From contig NZ_CP044011.1 in the NCBI RefSeq assembly GCF_016864555.1, forward strand, positions 2,189,501-2,253,500: a DNA stretch of 64,000 nt, in the 5' to 3' direction. Shown here piece after piece: positions 28,805 to 38,719 of the stretch (the first letter of the stretch is position 1; every line of letters starts with the position of its first letter). The DNA is from Sinorhizobium sp. BG8 (lineage in GTDB: Bacteria; Pseudomonadota; Alphaproteobacteria; Rhizobiales; Rhizobiaceae). The notes beneath the pieces are model-generated. The model did not search any database, had not been told where the DNA came from, and saw only the letters and a list, made by a program, of their open reading frames with translations. A program made the translations under genes and the position numbers.

Positions 28805-29557
28805 TTAGCGCATTGCGGGCTGCGTGACGCTTTTCAGGCGGCAGCTCGCCCGGTCCACCTCCGGGCACGACCGGAATTCGAGATCCGGCGTCATGCAGAT
28901 GCGCAGTTCCTCGAGACGGTTGCCCTCGCACGTTACGCCGATCGCCGACGCCGAAAGTCCCGGATTGGCGCCGATCAGCACTTTCTCGATCTCCGCCGGG
29001 CTCTTCGGGCGCCTGTTGTTGGGCGCTTCCAGGCTGTCCGGGATCGTCACGCGCTCACGCGCCGCGCGCACCACGGAGAAGTACTCTGCCTGGTTCAGGC
29101 CGGAGCAACTGCCGTGCTTGCGCCACTGATGGCCGATGAGACCCATCGACGGAATGATGTCGAGGTAGCGCCGTCCCAGTTGCTCGCTCACGCGGTCCGG
29201 CTCCCGGCTCGGGCAGAAGGAAGGATATCCGCGCTCGTTCTGCGGCCAGAGCCCATGCACGATGAAGCCGGGATAGCGCCCGCTGCCGCACTGGTCGCTC
29301 CGCCCTTCCGCATCGTTCTCGGCGCACCAGGTCGGCGACCAGGAGAGCGACAGCACGTAGAAGTCAAACCCGTTGCCGCGCGGAACCGCCCGTGCGGTCT
29401 CGGACGAACCCGGTTCTCCAGCGCGTTGCTTCGGCGCACTTGCCTCCTTGTTTCCGGAGGACTGCTGGTCGCTGCAGCCGAGGATCGAAAGCGCCATCAG
29501 CGCGATCGCAAGGGCGCGCCTCGCCGGTGTGCGGACTTTGGAGGCGACAGATCGCAT
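28805..29557 (-). CDS. Ribonuclease T2 family protein, exported
   Basis: 250 aa from ATG at 29557. The N-terminus (RRALAIALMALSILGC) is an export signal with a probable lipobox at Cys28, followed by a Ser/Gly/Lys linker. Both RNase T2 catalytic segments are intact: CAS I GFIVHGLWPQ (His101) and CAS II HQWRKHGSC (His143, His148), so it should cleave single-stranded RNA through 2',3'-cyclic phosphates in the periplasm. Extra Cys residues suggest disulfides. It starts 5 nt after the small exported gene upstream, so they form an operon. Confidence 0.9.
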   Translation of the reverse strand: MRSVASKVRTPARRALAIALMALSILGCSDQQSSGNKEASAPKQRAGEPGSSETARAVPRGNGFDFYVLSLSWSPTWCAENDAEGRSDQCGSGRYPGFIVHGLWPQNERGYPSFCPSREPDRVSEQLGRRYLDIIPSMGLIGHQWRKHGSCSGLNQAEYFSVVRAARERVTIPDSLEAPNNRRPKSPAEIEKVLIGANPGLSASAIGVTCEGNRLEELRICMTPDLEFRSCPEVDRASCRLKSVTQPAMR

Positions 29558-29562
29558 GGTGA

Positions 29563-29979
29563 TCAGCGCAGCGACGCGCAGTACGCGCCGTAGACGTGCC
29601 ACGGGTCGAGCCCGTCGATGCAGAACTCGATGTTCCTCCCGATCCCGGCAAAGCCCCAGCCGTGCTCGATTAGGTACCAAAGCGGGCGCGTGCTTCCGTC
29701 GGTCATCGTCACGCTCGCATGGCAGTAGTCGCGCGCGACGCTCGACATGTATTCGTTTGTCGGCTCCTGTCGGGTAAGGCGCATCCTGCGGATCTCGTAG
29801 ATCGAGAGGTCGCTCTGAAGGTAGTGTACTGCCTTGTAGCCGAACCGTGAGGTGATGAAGCCGAGCACCGAGGGATCGGCGCAGACGTTACCTGCGGACG
29901 TCGACGTCGCCCCGGCGGGCGTGGCAGCGGCGAGCGTGGCGAGGACCAGCATCGCGAAAGCGGCAATTCCTGTACGCAT
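29563..29979 (-). CDS. Small exported Cys-containing protein, RNase T2 partner gene
   Basis: 138 aa from ATG at 29979 (ATGs 2-4 codons upstream are also possible; GAGGG precedes them). The signal peptide MRTGIAAFAMLVLATLAAATPAGA is clear. The mature part has four Cys (VCADP, DYCHAS, FCIDG, YCASL), likely two disulfides, and aromatic-rich segments (RFGYKAVHYLQ, PLWYLIEHGWGF). No family recognised. It lies 5 nt upstream of the RNase T2 gene and is co-transcribed; a periplasmic partner or inhibitor of the nuclease is a hypothesis. Confidence 0.75.
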   Translation of the reverse strand: MRTGIAAFAMLVLATLAAATPAGATSTSAGNVCADPSVLGFITSRFGYKAVHYLQSDLSIYEIRRMRLTRQEPTNEYMSSVARDYCHASVTMTDGSTRPLWYLIEHGWGFAGIGRNIEFCIDGLDPWHVYGAYCASLR

Positions 29980-30031
29980 GCTCATCATCCCTCTTGCCAT
30001 GGCCGAGAGTGCGTCCTCGCGGGGCCGGAGG

Positions 30032-30895
30032 TCAAGTCTCCGGTTTGGCTTCCCCGGCAATCCAGAAACTGCGTGCCGATGCGAAGCGGTCTTGGGCCAG
30101 CGTCGTCTTCAGGAAGGGGAGGAGCACGTCGAGTTCCTGCTTCAGCGTAAACGGCGGGTTAACCACGATCAGGCCGGATCCGGAGAGCCCGGTTTGATCC
30201 CGGTCGCTCCTGACGGACAGCTCGGCGCAGAGGATCTTCGGAATGCCGAGTGCCTTGAGCTCCTTGTGAAACGCGGCGACCGGCGCGCCCTTCTTCAGCG
30301 GATACCACAGGCAGTAGACCCCGCCAGGAAAGCGACGCCAGGCCTTGGCCAGGCCGTCACTCATCCGCTCGAACTCGCCGTCTATTTCGAAGGGAGGATC
30401 GACCAGCACGATGCCGCGCTTCTCCTTCGGCGGCAGGTGGCCGCCGAGCGCCAGCCATCCGTCGAGATGGGTGATCCGGCTCTGGAAGTCGCCGTCGAAA
30501 AGCCGGCGCAGCGTCTCGTGGTCGTCGGGATGGAGTTCCATCGCCGAAAGCCGGTCCTGCGGGCGAAAAAGCTGGCGCGCGAGCTGCGGCGAGCCGGGAT
30601 AGAACTTAAGGCCGCCTTCCGGATTGAGCTTGCGGACCGTGTCGAGATAGGGCGCGAGAAGGGGGACGATCTCTGCGGGAAGTTCGGCGGTCAGCAGGCG
30701 GCCGATGCCGTCGCGCCATTCTCCCGTCTTCTGCGCTTCCTCGCTCGAAAGGTCGTAGAGGCCGATCCCTGCATGGGTGTCGAGGACCCGGAAGGCCTTG
30801 TCCTTCTGCTGCATGTAGGCAATGAGGCGCGCGAGTACCGCATGCTTCAGCACATCGGCAAAATTCCCCGCGTGATAGATGTGTCGGTAGTTCAT
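30032..30895 (-). CDS. rlmJ: 23S rRNA (adenine(2030)-N6)-methyltransferase
   Basis: 287 aa. The family N-terminus MNYRHIYHAGNFADVLKHAVL is exact in style; VLDTHAGIGLYDL is the SAM-binding motif I region and IVLVDPPFE the catalytic D-P-P-[FY] motif of N6-adenine methyltransferases. A terminal VVNPPFTL motif follows. It methylates A2030 of 23S rRNA by E. coli numbering. It diverges from the molybdoenzyme gene and is followed by the small exported gene 53 nt downstream. Confidence 0.95.
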   Translation of the reverse strand: MNYRHIYHAGNFADVLKHAVLARLIAYMQQKDKAFRVLDTHAGIGLYDLSSEEAQKTGEWRDGIGRLLTAELPAEIVPLLAPYLDTVRKLNPEGGLKFYPGSPQLARQLFRPQDRLSAMELHPDDHETLRRLFDGDFQSRITHLDGWLALGGHLPPKEKRGIVLVDPPFEIDGEFERMSDGLAKAWRRFPGGVYCLWYPLKKGAPVAAFHKELKALGIPKILCAELSVRSDRDQTGLSGSGLIVVNPPFTLKQELDVLLPFLKTTLAQDRFASARSFWIAGEAKPET

Positions 30896-30983
30896 GGGGG
30901 CTTCCGTTGATAGGCCGATGAATAGTTTCTATGGGATGGAAAATTGCCTTTTGGCAGTCCTTTCCCTGCTCTATACAAAAGCC

Positions 30984-33104
30984 ATGAACGTTGCGACCCC
31001 CAATCTCGGCAAACCCGTCGTCCGCCACTCCGTCTGTCCGCACGACTGTCCTTCCGCTTGCGCCCTCGACATCGAGATCGGCGCTGACGGGCGGATGGGC
31101 AAGGTGCGCGGCAGCGCCGACAATAGCTACACCGCAGGCGTGATCTGCGCCAAGGTCGCTCGCTATGCCGAGCGCCTCTATCACCCCGACCGGCTGATGA
31201 AGCCGCTTCGCCGTGTCGGTGCGAAAGGCGAGGGGAGCTGGCAGGAGATATCCTGGGAGCAAGCTCTCGACGAGATCGCCAATGCCTTCGTCAAGGCGGA
31301 ACAGACCCACGGCAGCGAGGGCGTCTGGCCTTACTACTATGCAGGCACGATGGGCCAGGTCCAGCGCGACTCGATCAATCGCCTGCGTCACGCCAAGCGC
31401 TATTCCGGCTTCTTCGATTCGATCTGCACCAACACCGCATGGACCGGCTACGTCATGGGGACGGGCGCGCTGCGCGGCCCGGATCCGCGCGAGATGGCGA
31501 AGTCCGATTGCGTCGTCATCTGGGGCACCAACGCCGTGTCGACCCAGGTCAACGTGATGACCCACGCCGTCAAGGCCCGCAAGGACCGCGGTGCGAAGAT
31601 CGTCGTCATCGACATCTACGACAACCCGACGATGAAGCAGGCGGACGTCGCGCTGAAGCTGAAGCCGGGTACGGACGCGGCACTCGCCTGCGCCGTCATG
31701 CACGTCGCCTTCCGCGACGGCTACGCCGACCGCGCCTACATGGAAAAGTATGCCGACGATCCGGCCGGCCTCGAAGCGCACCTCGCCAGCCGCGATCCGG
31801 CGTGGGCGGCTGCGATCACCGGCTTGTCCGTCGACGAGATCGAGGCCTTCGCCCGCCTCGTTGGCCAGACGAGGAAAACCTTCTTCCGCCTCGGCTACGG
31901 CTTCACGCGCAGCCGCAACGGCAGCGCCTCGATGCATGCGGCACTGTCTATTTCGACCGTCCTCGGCTCGTGGCAGTATGAAGGCGGCGGCGCCTTCCAC
32001 AACAACGGCGGGATCTACCGGCTCGAGAAGCACGAGCTCATGGGCCTCGACCTCGCCGATCCGAACATCCGCCAACTCGATCAGAGCCAGATCGGCCGCG
32101 TGCTCACCGGCGACGCAGTGGCGCTGCGCCACCGCGGTCCGGTGTCGGCGCTGCTGATCCAGAACACCAATCCGGTGAATATCGCCCCGGAGCAGCGACT
32201 GGTGAAGAAGGGTTTCCTGCGCGACGATCTCTTCGTCGCCGTCCACGAACAGTTCATGACCGATACGGCCAAGCTCGCCGACATCGTCATCCCCGCGACC
32301 ATGTTCGTCGAACATGACGATCTCTACCGCGGCGGCGGGCACCAGCACATCCTGCTCGGGCCGAAGCTCGTCGAGCCGCCATCGACCGTGCTCACCAATC
32401 TCTTCGTCATCGAGGAACTGGCAAAGCGCCTCGGCGTGTCAGACCGCCCGGGCTTCGGCCTTTCGGAACGCGAGCACATCACGCGGATGCTGCCGCACTA
32501 CGACATCGATTTCGATGGGTTGGCCGAGGAGAAGTGGATCGATTGCCAGCCGGATTTCGACACGGCGCATTTCATCGGCGGCTTCGGCTTTGCGGATGGC
32601 AGATTCCGCTTCCGGCCGGACTGGACCGGAACGGCGGCGCCCAACCGGCCGCCGAAGTCCGTCGGTCTCCTCGGTCCGCACGAGGCGCTTCCCCGCTTCC
32701 CCGACTATGTCGAGACGGTCGAGGTCGCCGACGCCGACCATCCGTTCCGTCTTGCCACGTCGCCTGCGCGAACCTTCCTCAATTCGACCTTTACCGAGAC
32801 CAAGGGATCGCGTGACAGGGAAGGGCGGCCGGAGGTGATGATCCATCCGGCGGACGCCGCAGCCAGCGGCATTGCCGACGGTGATGTCGTCGTCCTCGGC
32901 AATCCGCGCGGCGAGATACGTCTCCATGCAAAGGTAAGCGAAGGCTGCAAGGAAGGCGTGCTGATCGCCGAAGGCCTGTGGCCGAACGACGCCCACCTCG
33001 ACGGCGAGGGCATCAACGTGCTGACCGGCGCCGATCCCGTCGCTCCCTATGGCGGCGCGGCTTTCCACGACAATCGCGTCTGGCTTAAGAGAGACGCAGC
33101 GTGA
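30984..33104 (+). CDS. Molybdopterin (bis-MGD) oxidoreductase, Fe-S containing
   Basis: 706 aa from ATG at 30984. The N-terminal [4Fe-4S] motif is CPHDCPSAC plus a later Cys in VICAKV, followed by the DMSO-reductase-family catalytic domain (WEQALDEIANAF, IWGTNAVSTQ, GWxY-type cofactor regions, DIVIPATMFVEHDDLYRGGG). The C-terminal molydop-binding domain (from LATSPARTFLNSTF) ends with VEVNPRDA-like MIHPADAAASGI and VWLKRDAA. No Tat signal, so cytosolic. The electron acceptor and substrate are unknown; formate-dehydrogenase-like or biotin-sulfoxide-reductase-like roles are possible. Coupled to the Nudix gene. Confidence 0.88.
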   Translation: MNVATPNLGKPVVRHSVCPHDCPSACALDIEIGADGRMGKVRGSADNSYTAGVICAKVARYAERLYHPDRLMKPLRRVGAKGEGSWQEISWEQALDEIANAFVKAEQTHGSEGVWPYYYAGTMGQVQRDSINRLRHAKRYSGFFDSICTNTAWTGYVMGTGALRGPDPREMAKSDCVVIWGTNAVSTQVNVMTHAVKARKDRGAKIVVIDIYDNPTMKQADVALKLKPGTDAALACAVMHVAFRDGYADRAYMEKYADDPAGLEAHLASRDPAWAAAITGLSVDEIEAFARLVGQTRKTFFRLGYGFTRSRNGSASMHAALSISTVLGSWQYEGGGAFHNNGGIYRLEKHELMGLDLADPNIRQLDQSQIGRVLTGDAVALRHRGPVSALLIQNTNPVNIAPEQRLVKKGFLRDDLFVAVHEQFMTDTAKLADIVIPATMFVEHDDLYRGGGHQHILLGPKLVEPPSTVLTNLFVIEELAKRLGVSDRPGFGLSEREHITRMLPHYDIDFDGLAEEKWIDCQPDFDTAHFIGGFGFADGRFRFRPDWTGTAAPNRPPKSVGLLGPHEALPRFPDYVETVEVADADHPFRLATSPARTFLNSTFTETKGSRDREGRPEVMIHPADAAASGIADGDVVVLGNPRGEIRLHAKVSEGCKEGVLIAEGLWPNDAHLDGEGINVLTGADPVAPYGGAAFHDNRVWLKRDAA

Positions 33105-33685
33105 CGAAATTCGAAAAGGCGAAGATCGACATCGTCAAGGACGAGACGCTGTCGAAGAACTGGTATCACCTGCGCAACGTCACGTTCAACTACACGGGTT
33201 CGGACGGCCATACCACGCGCCTGAAGCGCGAGGTCTACGATCGCGGCGACGGGGCCACGATCCTTCTCCACGATCCACGTCGCGACAGCATCGTCCTCGT
33301 GCGCCAGTTCCGCATGCCGGCCCATCTCAACGGCCACTCTGGCTGGCTTCTCGAAACGCCCGCGGGCCTGCTCGACGGCGAAAACCCGGCTGAGGCGATC
33401 CGCCGCGAGGTGATGGAGGAGACCGGCTACGAGATCGGCGAGGCGACACCGCTCTTCCAGTGCTTCATGAGCCCCGGTGCGGTAACCGAGATCGTCCACT
33501 TCTTCGCCGCCGAAATCGACGCGACCCGCAAGGTCGGGAAGGGTGGCGGTGCCGACGGCGAGCACGAGGATATCGAAGTGGTCGAGATTGGCCTCGACGA
33601 GGCGGCGCGGATGGTCAAAAGCGGCGAGATCTGCGACGGCAAGACCATCATGTTGATCCAGTGGGCGCTCATGCAGCGCCGCTGA
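33101..33685 (+). CDS. Nudix hydrolase, GDP-mannose pyrophosphatase (NudK) type
   Basis: 194 aa from GTG at 33101, overlapping the preceding stop (GTGA). The Nudix box GLLDGENPAEAIRREVMEETGY is complete (G-x5-E-x7-R-E-x2-E-E-x-G). The upstream LVRQFRMPAHL and LETPAG match ADP-ribose/GDP-mannose pyrophosphatases, and the C-terminal GEHEDIEVVEIGLDEA is NudK-like. It hydrolyses nucleoside diphosphate sugars. Coupling to the Mo-oxidoreductase is probably only operonic. Confidence 0.9.
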   Translation: MTKFEKAKIDIVKDETLSKNWYHLRNVTFNYTGSDGHTTRLKREVYDRGDGATILLHDPRRDSIVLVRQFRMPAHLNGHSGWLLETPAGLLDGENPAEAIRREVMEETGYEIGEATPLFQCFMSPGAVTEIVHFFAAEIDATRKVGKGGGADGEHEDIEVVEIGLDEAARMVKSGEICDGKTIMLIQWALMQRR

Positions 33686-33762
33686 TCGCACGATCCACGT
33701 TCAAGCTGTACATTAGAAAATTGTGATAATTATCTGAATCGACTCCATTTGCACGGATCGGG

Positions 33763-34713
33763 TCAGAACCGTCCCTTTACGCCCATGGAAAGCGACATGG
33801 CGCTGAAATCGCCACCCGCGGAATCCGCGAAGGTCTGCGAGGCGCCGCTTGTCGTGTCGACCATCGTCGTGTCTCCGCGTGCCTCGAAGATCTTTTCCAG
33901 CCCCGCACCCAGGTAGAAGGTGGCGTTCGGCATGATCTGGTAACCCACCTCGACATTGGCCGAGATGACCGGCGCCGTATCGAGGCGGTCCTCGAAGCGC
34001 AACGCCCGCATCCAATGGTCGTCCGTGTCACGCGCGCCGACGGTAAGGCCACCCTGAAGCGCGCCCGCCAGCCGCCAGTCGCCCGTCACATGCGTGGCGT
34101 TGAGGGCAGCATAGGCGACCGGGAACTGCTGGCGATAGCTGATGCCCCGTTCGTCGTCGGGAAAACGCCCGCGGAAGTCGCGGAAACCGGCGTCGCTGTA
34201 GATGAAGGACCCACCGTAGGCGGACCATTTGACGTCGGTGTAGCGCAGCCCGCCGCCGAGGCCGAGGGTGCTGTAGGCGTCCTCGAACATGGTGCGGCTG
34301 AGCTCGGCCTCGAGACGGTAGTAGTGGTCGAGCTTGGTATCCGGATGTCTGGATCGGTCGCTCCAGTCATCCATGCCCTCGCCGGTGCTGAAAGGAGCGA
34401 TCCAGTCGTAGTCCGTCATGTCGCTGTCGCCGCCGAAGCCGCCGGAGGCCGAGAACCGCGCCTTCCAGGAGTTCTGGAGCTCCATGTCGAGCGTGCCGTT
34501 GACGAGGCCCACCGCATCGCTTTCCCAGACCAGCCGGCTGATGCGCTGGCCGCCGTCATAGACGAGCTCGTTCGCCTCGATGGTCATGAGGCCTGCGGAA
34601 CCGGAAAGGGAAATCGACCCGTCGAGCGATTGGGTGATCAGCTCGGCCGCCTGGCCTTGCGGCGCCGACGCAATCAGGGAAAAGAGAGCGATTGTCCGAA
34701 CCGTATGCCGCAT
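33763..34713 (-). CDS. Omptin-family outer-membrane protease
   Basis: 316 aa with signal peptide (cleavage near GQAAE). The barrel resembles OmpT/Pla segment by segment: DWSDRSRHPDTKLDHYY, GGSFIYSDAGFRDFRGRFPDDERGISYRQQF and a final GRF. The catalytic residues are in place: Asp101-x-Asp103 (TDYDW) for the OmpT Asp pair and Asp231-x-His233 (TDDHW) for the Asp-His pair, so it is predicted active. Omptins cut between basic residues at the cell surface and need LPS. Monocistronic between the Nudix gene (convergent) and purN. Confidence 0.9.
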   Translation of the reverse strand: MRHTVRTIALFSLIASAPQGQAAELITQSLDGSISLSGSAGLMTIEANELVYDGGQRISRLVWESDAVGLVNGTLDMELQNSWKARFSASGGFGGDSDMTDYDWIAPFSTGEGMDDWSDRSRHPDTKLDHYYRLEAELSRTMFEDAYSTLGLGGGLRYTDVKWSAYGGSFIYSDAGFRDFRGRFPDDERGISYRQQFPVAYAALNATHVTGDWRLAGALQGGLTVGARDTDDHWMRALRFEDRLDTAPVISANVEVGYQIMPNATFYLGAGLEKIFEARGDTTMVDTTSGASQTFADSAGGDFSAMSLSMGVKGRF

Positions 34714-34816
34714 GGATGGAGCCGCCTCCGTAGCGATGACGGCAACTTTATATCAGCCGAACTTGGCCGCAAGCTGACGCAACCGCTGGTCCCCAGCCTT
34801 TTGCGGATGCGCGGGA

Positions 34817-35488
34817 TCAGAGCCCGGTGGAGATCAGGAAGCGTGCGTTCTCGGTGGCGGAGCCGTCGGCGACGACCGCGCGACCGCCCTCCATCCGCAC
34901 CGTCCCTTCCGAAAACAGGCGCAGCGCCTGCGGGTAGATCTGGTGTTCCACGGTCAGCACGCGTGCGGCGAGCGTCTCGGCGGTATCCGTCGCAAGAACC
35001 GGAACGGCGGCCTGCGCCAGGACCGGCCCCTCGTCCATGCCCTCGGTCACGAAGTGCACGGTGCATCCGGCGATCCGCACGCCGGCGTCGATTGCCCGCT
35101 GATGGGTGTGGAGGCCCGGAAAGAGCGGCAGCAGGGAAGGGTGGATGTTGAGGATCCGGCCCTCGTAGCGGGCGATGAATTCGCCGGAGAGGAGCCGCAT
35201 GTAGCCCGCGAGACAGATCACGTCCGGGCTCAGCCGATCGAGTTCCGCCCGGATCGCCTCCTCGTGGGCCTCCTTGGAGGCATAGTCCTTGCGAACGAAG
35301 GAAAACGTCGCAATCCCGAGTGCTTCCGCCTTGGCGAGGCCCGGAGCGTCGGCCTTGTCGGATATGACCGCCACCATCTCGGCCGGAAAGTCCTGGCCCG
35401 CGCAGGCCCTGGCGAGCGTCAGCATGTTGGAGCCGCCGCCGGAAATGAAGGCGACGACGCGCTTTCTTGCTGATGGCGTCGACGTCAT
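34817..35488 (-). CDS. purN: Phosphoribosylglycinamide formyltransferase
   Basis: 223 aa. It transfers a formyl group from 10-formyl-THF to GAR, step 3 of purine synthesis. Features: [13 protein letters not shown] (phosphate loop), [14 protein letters not shown], the signature [18 protein letters not shown] with catalytic His, and [19 protein letters not shown]. The start overlaps the purM stop by 4 nt, giving a coupled purM-purN operon. Confidence 0.97.
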   Translation of the reverse strand: MTSTPSARKRVVAFISGGGSNMLTLARACAGQDFPAEMVAVISDKADAPGLAKAEALGIATFSFVRKDYASKEAHEEAIRAELDRLSPDVICLAGYMRLLSGEFIARYEGRILNIHPSLLPLFPGLHTHQRAIDAGVRIAGCTVHFVTEGMDEGPVLAQAAVPVLATDTAETLAARVLTVEHQIYPQALRLFSEGTVRMEGGRAVVADGSATENARFLISTGL

Positions 35489-36558
35489 AGGGCGAGGGCG
35501 CCCTTGTAGACCGTGCCCGGATCGCCTTCGGCGCGGCCGACCATGCGCCCGAGCGTGAAGACGGTCTCGCCTTCCGCTTCGAGCACGGCGGAGACGCGCG
35601 CGGCCTCCGATGCCGGTACCACCGCGATCATACCGACGCCGCAGTTGAAGGTGCGCAGCATCTCGCGCGCCTCGACGCCGCCGGTCTTGGCGAGCCAGGA
35701 GAAGACGGCCGGCGCCTTCACGGCGGCAAGGTCGATCTCTGCCGCAAGGTGCTTCGGCAGCACGCGCGGAATGTTCTCGGGGAACCCGCCGCCGGTGATG
35801 TGGGCGAGCGCCTTGATCGCGCCGGTCTCGCGGATCGCCTTCAGGAGCGGCTTCACGTAGATCTTGGTCGGCGTCATCAGCGCCTCGGCGAGCGTCGCGC
35901 CTTCGGCGAAGGGTGCAGGCGCATCCCAGGCGAGGCCGGAGAGCGCCACGATCTTGCGCACCAGCGAATAGCCGTTGGAGTGGACGCCGGAGGATGCGAG
36001 CGCCAGGATCACGTCACCTTCGGCGATGTCGCCGGAGGGAAGCAGTCTGCCGCGTTCGGCAGCGCCCACCGCGAAGCCCGCGAGGTCGTAGTCGCCGTCC
36101 GAATACATGCCCGGCATTTCCGCGGTCTCGCCGCCGATCAGCGCGCAGCCCGCCTGCCGGCAGCCTTCCGCGATCCCGCCGACGATCGCCGCGCCCTGGT
36201 CCGGATCGAGCTTACCGGTCGCGAAGTAGTCGAGGAAGAAGAGCGGTTCGGCGCCCTGCACCACGAGGTCGTTCACGCACATCGCCACGAGGTCGATGCC
36301 AACAGTGTCGTGCTTGTCCGCGTCGATGGCGATCTTGAGCTTGGTGCCGACGCCGTCGTTCGCAGCGACGAGCACCGGATCGGTGAAGCCTGCCGCCTTG
36401 AGGTCGAACAGGCCGCCGAAGCCGCCGATCTCGCCGTCAGCGCCCGGACGGCGGGTGGACCGCACCGCGGGCTTGATCTTCTCGACGAGCAGGTTGCCGG
36501 CGTCGATGTCGACGCCCGCGTCGCTATAGGTCAGACCGTTTTTTCCCGACTGGCTCAT
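35485..36558 (-). CDS. purM: Phosphoribosylformylglycinamidine cyclo-ligase
   Basis: 357 aa from ATG at 36558; the open frame has 33 more codons without family character. It forms the AIR ring in purine synthesis. Features: [21 protein letters not shown], the ATP-binding [46 protein letters not shown], and [17 protein letters not shown]. It precedes purN with ATGA overlap and diverges from the AI-2E-family permease across about 260 bp. Confidence 0.97.
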   Translation of the reverse strand: MSQSGKNGLTYSDAGVDIDAGNLLVEKIKPAVRSTRRPGADGEIGGFGGLFDLKAAGFTDPVLVAANDGVGTKLKIAIDADKHDTVGIDLVAMCVNDLVVQGAEPLFFLDYFATGKLDPDQGAAIVGGIAEGCRQAGCALIGGETAEMPGMYSDGDYDLAGFAVGAAERGRLLPSGDIAEGDVILALASSGVHSNGYSLVRKIVALSGLAWDAPAPFAEGATLAEALMTPTKIYVKPLLKAIRETGAIKALAHITGGGFPENIPRVLPKHLAAEIDLAAVKAPAVFSWLAKTGGVEAREMLRTFNCGVGMIAVVPASEAARVSAVLEAEGETVFTLGRMVGRAEGDPGTVYKGALAL

Positions 36559-36817
36559 GCTCGGTTCTCCGATGGCTTCAGGCTGTGAAAAACGTCCGAT
36601 ATCGCGGCCGGGCGTTTCAAGGCCCGATTGGCACGCTGGACACCGAAGTGCAAGCATAATGCCGGTTTCGTGGGCTTTTTTTCACCGTTTTACCCGAAGC
36701 CCGGCTCGCCCGCGACTGCCGGCCTTGACCGGGATTGCTGCAGCGTCCTATCTCCTGCTGTAACGAGGGCGTGCTACGGGTCGATCCGGCGTCCGTTGAA
36801 ATACTCGAACAGGCGGG

Positions 36818-37948
36818 ATGAAGCGGATGGCAAGCCATGTGAGCGGCGCCGGGTTGAAGAGGCAGGTCATCTTCTGGCTGATCGCGCTTGCCGGCTTCAT
36901 CGCCTTCCTGATGATCTTCAGTTCGATCCTGCTGCCCTTCATCGCCGGCATGGCGCTCGCCTACTTCCTCGATCCGGTCGCCGACCGCCTCGAAAGGCTG
37001 GGCCTCAGCCGCACCATGGCGACGGTCGTGATCCTGATTGCCTTCATCATCATCTTCGCGCTGTCGCTCATGATCATCATCCCGCTCTTGATGACCCAGG
37101 CTTCGGATTTCTTCGCGAAATTCCCGGGCTATGTCAGCCAGCTGCAGGAACTGGTCACGAGCTTCAACCCGGATCTGCTTCCCTCGTGGATCAGCAGCCA
37201 GATGGGCACGATCAAGCAGAGTTTCTCTGCCGTCCTTGCGGAAGGCGCCGGCTTCATGGGGGCTATCTTCAAGCAGCTCTGGAACTCCGGCATGGCGCTG
37301 GTCGACATAGCCTCGCTCCTCGTCGTGACCCCGGTCGTTGCGTTCTATCTGCTTCTCGACTGGGACCGTATGATCAACAAGGTCGATAGCTGGGTACCCC
37401 GTGACTATGTCACCGACGTCCGCCAGATCGCCACGGAAATGAACACGGCGATTGCCGGGTTCGTGCGCGGGCAGGGCTCCATCTGCATCATTCTCGGCCT
37501 GTTCTACGGCATCGGCCTCTCCTTCGCCGGCCTGAACTTCGGGCTTCTGATCGGCCTCTTCGCGGGCATGATCAGCTTCGTCCCCTATGTTGGCTCGATG
37601 GTGGGGCTTGTGCTCTCTGTCGGCGTGGCGCTCGTCCAGTTCTGGCCCGACTATTTCCACATCATCCTGGTCGCCAGCGTCTTCTTCGCCGGCCAGTTCT
37701 TCGAGGGAAACATCTTGCAGCCGAAGCTCGTCGGCTCGCAGGTTGGCCTTCACCCGGTCTGGCTCATGTTCGCCCTTTTCGCCTTCGGCGCGCTCTTCGG
37801 CTTCGTCGGCCTGCTGGTTGCAGTGCCGGCAGCCGCAGCGGTGGGCGTTCTTGTCCGCTACGGGCTTGGGCGGTACCTTGACAGCGATCTCTATCACGGC
37901 GCAAACACGCCGCCTTCCATCGAGCGTAAGCCCAAGCAGGTAAAGTAG
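36818..37948 (+). CDS. AI-2E family / PerM-type membrane transporter
   Basis: 376 aa, about eight membrane helices in the usual arrangement: two pairs at the N-terminus, a soluble stretch (about 95-165) and a C-terminal bundle with GFVRGQGSICIILGLFYGIGL, GLFAGMISFVPYVGSMVG and NILQPKLVGSQVGLHPVWL (family signature). Members export varied small molecules or ions; the name comes from TqsA. A start 4 codons later (ATGGCAAGCC) is possible. hdaA follows after 14 nt, a conserved rhizobial neighbour. Confidence 0.9.
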   Translation: MKRMASHVSGAGLKRQVIFWLIALAGFIAFLMIFSSILLPFIAGMALAYFLDPVADRLERLGLSRTMATVVILIAFIIIFALSLMIIIPLLMTQASDFFAKFPGYVSQLQELVTSFNPDLLPSWISSQMGTIKQSFSAVLAEGAGFMGAIFKQLWNSGMALVDIASLLVVTPVVAFYLLLDWDRMINKVDSWVPRDYVTDVRQIATEMNTAIAGFVRGQGSICIILGLFYGIGLSFAGLNFGLLIGLFAGMISFVPYVGSMVGLVLSVGVALVQFWPDYFHIILVASVFFAGQFFEGNILQPKLVGSQVGLHPVWLMFALFAFGALFGFVGLLVAVPAAAAVGVLVRYGLGRYLDSDLYHGANTPPSIERKPKQVK

Positions 37949-37962
37949 AACCGAGTAGAGTC

Positions 37963-38655
37963 ATGACGCAGCGCAAAGCCGCAGAACAGTTGCCGCTCGT
38001 GTTCGGTCATGAGGCCTCGACCGGTCGCGACGACCTGATGGTCGCCGACCCGCTCAACGCTGCCGTCGCCATCGTCGATGCCTGGCCGAACTGGCCGTCG
38101 CCCGTGGTGATCCTTGCCGGTCCCGCGGGATCGGGAAAATCGCACCTCGCCTCGATCTGGAGCCAGAGGAGCGGGGCGGTGGCGATCGACGCCATGCCCG
38201 GCACCGGCTCGGAGAACGCCGCCGCCGCCGGCCCGGTGATCCTGGAGGATGCCGACCGCAACGGCTTCGACGACCGCACCCTTTTCCACGTCATCAACAA
38301 TGTCCGGCAAAACGGCACGTCGCTGCTCGTGACGGCGCGTCTGTGGCCCATGTCCTGGCCCGTCGAACTTCCCGATCTGCGCTCGCGCCTGAAGGCGGCG
38401 ACGACCGTCGAGATCGGCGAGCCGGACGACGAACTGCTGGCGCAGGTCATCGTGAAGCTCTTTGCCGACCGGCAGCTTTTCGTCGACGACAGGCTCGTCG
38501 CCTACATGGTCGCGCGGATGGAGCGGTCCCACGAGGCGGCCCAGACCCTCGTCGACCGTCTGGACCGGTTGGCGCTCGCCCGCGGCAGCCGGCTCACCCG
38601 GGGACTCGCGCAGGAGGTGCTGGGCGCCATGGTCAATCCCGATTCCGAGGATTGA
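37963..38655 (+). CDS. hdaA: DnaA regulatory inactivator homologue HdaA
   Basis: 230 aa, a short AAA+ DnaA relative without the DnaA DNA-binding domain. The N-terminus carries a clamp-binding motif (EQLPLVFG, similar to the Hda Q-L-x-L-P-L), then [13 protein letters not shown] (Walker A) and LILEDAD-like [10 protein letters not shown] (Walker B), and [13 protein letters not shown] (arginine finger region). In alphaproteobacteria HdaA with the loaded clamp promotes DnaA-ATP hydrolysis and prevents over-initiation. It is located between the permease and ppk, likely one transcript. Confidence 0.88.
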   Translation: MTQRKAAEQLPLVFGHEASTGRDDLMVADPLNAAVAIVDAWPNWPSPVVILAGPAGSGKSHLASIWSQRSGAVAIDAMPGTGSENAAAAGPVILEDADRNGFDDRTLFHVINNVRQNGTSLLVTARLWPMSWPVELPDLRSRLKAATTVEIGEPDDELLAQVIVKLFADRQLFVDDRLVAYMVARMERSHEAAQTLVDRLDRLALARGSRLTRGLAQEVLGAMVNPDSED

Positions 38656-38719
38656 CTGTCACAGTTCCGTCGTCAAACTGGGCTACGAGGTGAGAGAGTC
38701 TAGACGGGCGGAAAGAAAA

